Shown here one piece after another: positions 15,437 to 16,411 of a stretch of DNA of 16,411 nt. Under the pieces are notes generated by a model that was given only the letters and a program-made list of their open reading frames with translations, was not told where the DNA came from and did no database searches. Position 1 is the first letter of the stretch; every line of letters starts with the position of its first letter. This DNA comes from Methanobrevibacter sp. Lineage in GTDB: Archaea; Methanobacteriota; Methanobacteria; Methanobacteriales; Methanobacteriaceae. The translations under genes were made by a program, and so were the position numbers. The DNA lies in assembly GCA_017652345.1 (NCBI GenBank), contig JAGCBE010000069.1, positions 1 to 16,411 on the forward strand, given 5' to 3'.

Positions 15437-15460
15437 GAGGTCAAAAAGACCTCTTTTTTT
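15435..15460 (+). terminator. Intrinsic terminator after the fibre gene
   Basis: AAGAGGTC (15435-15442) and GACCTCTT (15448-15455) form an 8-bp stem with an AAAAA loop and a run of Ts reaching 15460. It starts in the TAA stop codon of the fibre gene and ends the late transcription unit. Confidence 0.9.
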
Positions 15461-15469
15461 AACCTTTAA

Positions 15470-15558
15470 TTGTAACAAATTAAAAAATAAAAATGCAATG
15501 GTAAATCTAGTAAGCAAAGATAAGACCTAATTATCTTCACTTACGAAAACTGAATATT
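15470..15558 (+). repeat. Tandem repeat, copy A
   Basis: Shares with copy B, at 117-118-bp offset, the blocks TTGTAACA (15470-15477), TGGTAAAT (15499-15506), AAAGATAA-ACCTAATTATCTT (15516-15537, one base variable), ACTTAC (15539-15544) and GAATATT (15552-15558). The core at 15516-15544 matches its partner at 27 of 29 positions. In RNA, GTAAG/CTTAC and AAGATAA/TTATCTT form a 12-bp stem interrupted by a 2x2 internal loop (15510-15544). Confidence 0.8.
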
Positions 15559-15586
15559 AAGATAATAAAAATAGAAAAACTTATTA

Positions 15587-15616
15587 TTGTAACATTTTAA
15601 TTATTCTATGTATAGT
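15587..15616 (+). promoter_or_regulatory. Promoter-like sequence in repeat copy B (tentative)
   Basis: TTGTAA at 15587-15592 and TATAGT at 15611-15616 are separated by 18 bp, reading rightward toward the conserved hairpin at 15633-15657. Copy A has TTGTAA with the weaker TGCAAT at the same spacing. In such AT-rich DNA chance matches are common, so this is tentative. Confidence 0.3.
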
Positions 15617-15676
15617 GGTAAATTTGGGCAAATAAAGATAATACCTAATTATCTTTACTTACTTTGTCGGAATATT
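15587..15676 (+). repeat. Tandem repeat, copy B
   Basis: Second copy of the element, starting TTGTAACA (15587-15594) with TGGTAAAT at 15616-15623, core 15634-15662 and GAATATT at 15670-15676. A 10-bp stem forms from TAAAGATAAT (15633-15642) and ATTATCTTTA (15648-15657) around an ACCTA loop. The loop ACCTA and both stem arms are conserved with copy A while surrounding spacer sequence is not. Confidence 0.8.
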
Positions 15677-15741
15677 CTTATTTGAAACGATGAAATCATA
15701 ATTAAAAATTAAATGCTTACAAAGTGAATCATTTTATCCAA

Positions 15742-15763
15742 TCGGACAGGAAGAAATGTCCGA
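15742..15763 (-). other. Inverted repeat just past the repressor gene, possible weak terminator
   Basis: TCGGACA (15742-15748) and TGTCCGA (15757-15763) form a 7-bp GC-rich stem with an 8-base loop, starting a few bases after the stop of the leftward repressor gene. The leftward sequence after the stem is not a T-run, so termination would be weak; a protein-binding site is an alternative. Confidence 0.4.
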
Positions 15764-15768
15764 CAATC

Positions 15769-16092
15769 CTATTCTTCAATTTTTAAGTATAACCTCATAA
15801 CTTCTTTATATACATTTGCTTTTTCTTGTGAAGGAATAGAATCATTTTCGAATACCATTTTTGCCCTTGCAATTAAATCATGTGCTTCGTTGGTTTCAAC
15901 TCCAAAATACTCAAGAGAAACACCGAGAATTTTAGCAATCTGCTCAAGTTGTTGAAGGTGTGGAAATCTTCTTCCTGTTTCATAGTTCGAAATAGATGCT
16001 CTTTCAACTCCTAATGCATCAGCTAGTTGAATTTGAGTCATTCCTCTTGTCTTTCGTAAGGTTTTTATTTTCTTTCCTATTTCTCCATTCAT
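15769..16092 (-). CDS. XRE-family transcriptional repressor (CI-like)
   Basis: 107-residue DNA-binding regulator, probably the lysogeny repressor or a close relative. A classical helix-turn-helix fills residues 5-60: IGKKIKTLRKTRGMTQIQLADALGVERASISNYETGRRFPHLQQLEQIAKILGVSLEYF. The remaining 40 residues are helical, with NDSIPSQEKANVYKEVMRLYLKIEE resembling the C terminus of many small Firmicute XRE repressors and likely serving dimerisation. There is no S24/LexA-type peptidase domain, so RecA-driven self-cleavage is not expected. The ATG (16090-16092) has AAGGAG eight bases upstream on the minus strand. It is the only clear minus-strand gene and diverges from the small gene at 16203; the shared 110-bp spacer contains palindromes that could be its operators. 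Confidence 0.85.
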   Translation of the reverse strand: MNGEIGKKIKTLRKTRGMTQIQLADALGVERASISNYETGRRFPHLQQLEQIAKILGVSLEYFGVETNEAHDLIARAKMVFENDSIPSQEKANVYKEVMRLYLKIEE

Positions 16093-16127
16093 ATTTTTTT
16101 CTCCTTATGTTATCTATTTGACTATAT

Positions 16128-16156
16128 TTGGAAACAATATGAAACATTGCTATACA
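16128..16156 (+). promoter_or_regulatory. Rightward promoter for the small early gene (tentative)
   Basis: TTGGAA (16128-16133) and TATACA (16151-16156) are 17 bp apart, reading toward the gene at 16203. The -10 overlaps the palindrome at 16152-16164, so repressor binding there would block it. A second pair, TTGCTA (16147-16152) with TAGCAT (16170-16175), is also 17 bp apart. Confidence 0.4.
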
Positions 16157-16177
16157 TTATGTATGTTATTAGCATAC
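16152..16177. promoter_or_regulatory. Operator-like palindromes between the divergent genes
   Basis: ATACATTATGTAT (16152-16164) is a perfect 13-bp palindrome. It overlaps a second one, GTATGTTATTAGCATAC (16161-16177), whose outer GTATG/CATAC arms match. Just left, GAAACA occurs twice ten bases apart (16131 and 16141). They sit between an XRE repressor and a divergent gene, where phage operators lie; binding is inferred. Confidence 0.5.
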
Positions 16178-16202
16178 AAAAAATATATTTAGGAGGCAAG
16201 TA

Positions 16203-16400
16203 ATGAACGCTCAATTAATATTAACAAAAAATGTTAATGAATTCAAAAATATGTTTGACAAGGAAACAGCAGATGGGGGATTACATTTATGTCTTGGTAA
16301 AGTATTACTAGCAACACAATTGGACTTAATCACTATTTATGAAATGGAAAGATATATTGATTCATTTTTTCAAGTGCATAATGAAGTAAAAAAAATGTAG
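16203..16400 (+). CDS. Small protein of unknown function, first rightward gene after the repressor
   Basis: 65-residue protein with ATG 16203 and AGGAGG at 16191-16196, so translation is well supported. The sequence is helical and mildly acidic to neutral: NEFKNMFDKETADGG, then LHLCLGKVLLATQLDLITIYEMERYIDSFFQVHNEVKKM. I do not recognise a family and see no helix-turn-helix, metal site or membrane segment. Its position opposite the repressor is that of cro or an early regulator in many temperate phages, but the sequence gives no direct support for DNA binding. It is complete and ends 11 bases before the window ends. Confidence 0.7.
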   Translation: MNAQLILTKNVNEFKNMFDKETADGGLHLCLGKVLLATQLDLITIYEMERYIDSFFQVHNEVKKM

Positions 16401-16411
16401 TTTTTGTTTAT

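Larger units (their letters stand above)
15461..15768. other. Non-coding region with tandem repeat, between late and immunity regions
   Basis: About 308 bases without a plausible gene on either strand. Contents: two copies of a roughly 90-bp repeat (15470-15558 and 15587-15676), a promoter-like pair facing right in the second copy, an inverted repeat at 15742-15763, and five occurrences of AAGATAA or its complement within 15517-15655. An attachment site, a regulatory RNA locus or a protein-binding array would each fit; none is shown. Confidence 0.7.

Noticed and set aside
14728..15558. Diversity-generating retroelement with variable region at the fibre 3' end and template in the following gap
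   Set aside because: The repeats at 15470-15676 do not resemble the fibre's 3' end and no reverse transcriptase is visible.
15470..15676. CRISPR array or tRNA-like structure in the tandem repeat region
   Set aside because: Only two long repeats with one 28-bp gap and no cas gene; no tRNA cloverleaf can be drawn.
15664..15766. TTGTCGGA at 15664-15671 repeated inverted at 15759-15766
   Set aside because: Eight bases only, and the second copy is part of the hairpin at 15742-15763; no sign that the pair works as a unit.
1..16411. Host using TGA as tryptophan (mycoplasma-type code)
   Set aside because: Genes end at TGA in sensible places (425-427, 11245-11247, 13066-13068) and tryptophans in the proteins are coded by TGG.

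Overview
The window is the late (virion) half of a tailed phage or prophage from a very AT-rich Gram-positive host. Three things point to low-GC Bacillota: strong AGGAGG ribosome sites before most genes, A/T-biased codons, and TGA used only as a stop (so the ordinary bacterial code rather than the mycoplasma code). The gene set and order match an HK97-like siphovirus with a long non-contractile tail. No host genes, tRNAs, CRISPR arrays or transposons are visible, and no integrase lies in the window.

Layout. 122-5203: packaging and head genes (small terminase, large terminase, portal, prohead protease, major capsid protein with a fused scaffold domain). A 96-bp gap after the capsid gene holds a long RNA hairpin. 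5300-6692: four small head-tail joining genes. 6704-10355: major tail protein, tail assembly chaperones G and G-T (joined by a -1 ribosomal frameshift with a clear slippery heptamer and hairpin), and the tape measure protein. 10360-12314: distal tail protein and tail hub protein, ending at an intrinsic terminator. 12388-13068: a secreted LysM-CAP protein enclosed between two terminators with identical stems, like a moron. 13101-15455: a separate transcription unit with its own extended -10 promoter, carrying a membrane/coiled-coil protein, an LLH-type holin and a long tail fibre, closed by a third terminator. 15461-15768: about 300 bp without a gene, holding two copies of a roughly 90-bp repeat with a conserved hairpin. 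15769-16400: a leftward XRE repressor and a divergent small rightward gene separated by operator-like palindromes, probably the start of the lysogeny/early region.

How it works together. TerS/TerL move DNA through the portal into a capsid whose scaffold is removed by the protease. The connector, closure, gp10-like and terminator-like proteins join the head to a tail whose length is set by the 815-residue tape measure. The G/GT proteins chaperone that tape measure. The Dit, hub and fibre proteins form the adsorption apparatus. Holin and possibly the LysM-CAP protein act at the cell envelope, but no conventional endolysin is present.

Most of the window is a familiar phage module. The parts most worth a second look are the frameshift signal, the tandem non-coding repeat next to the immunity region, the terminator-bounded LysM-CAP gene, the post-capsid hairpin and the 11/44-residue repeats in the tape measure.
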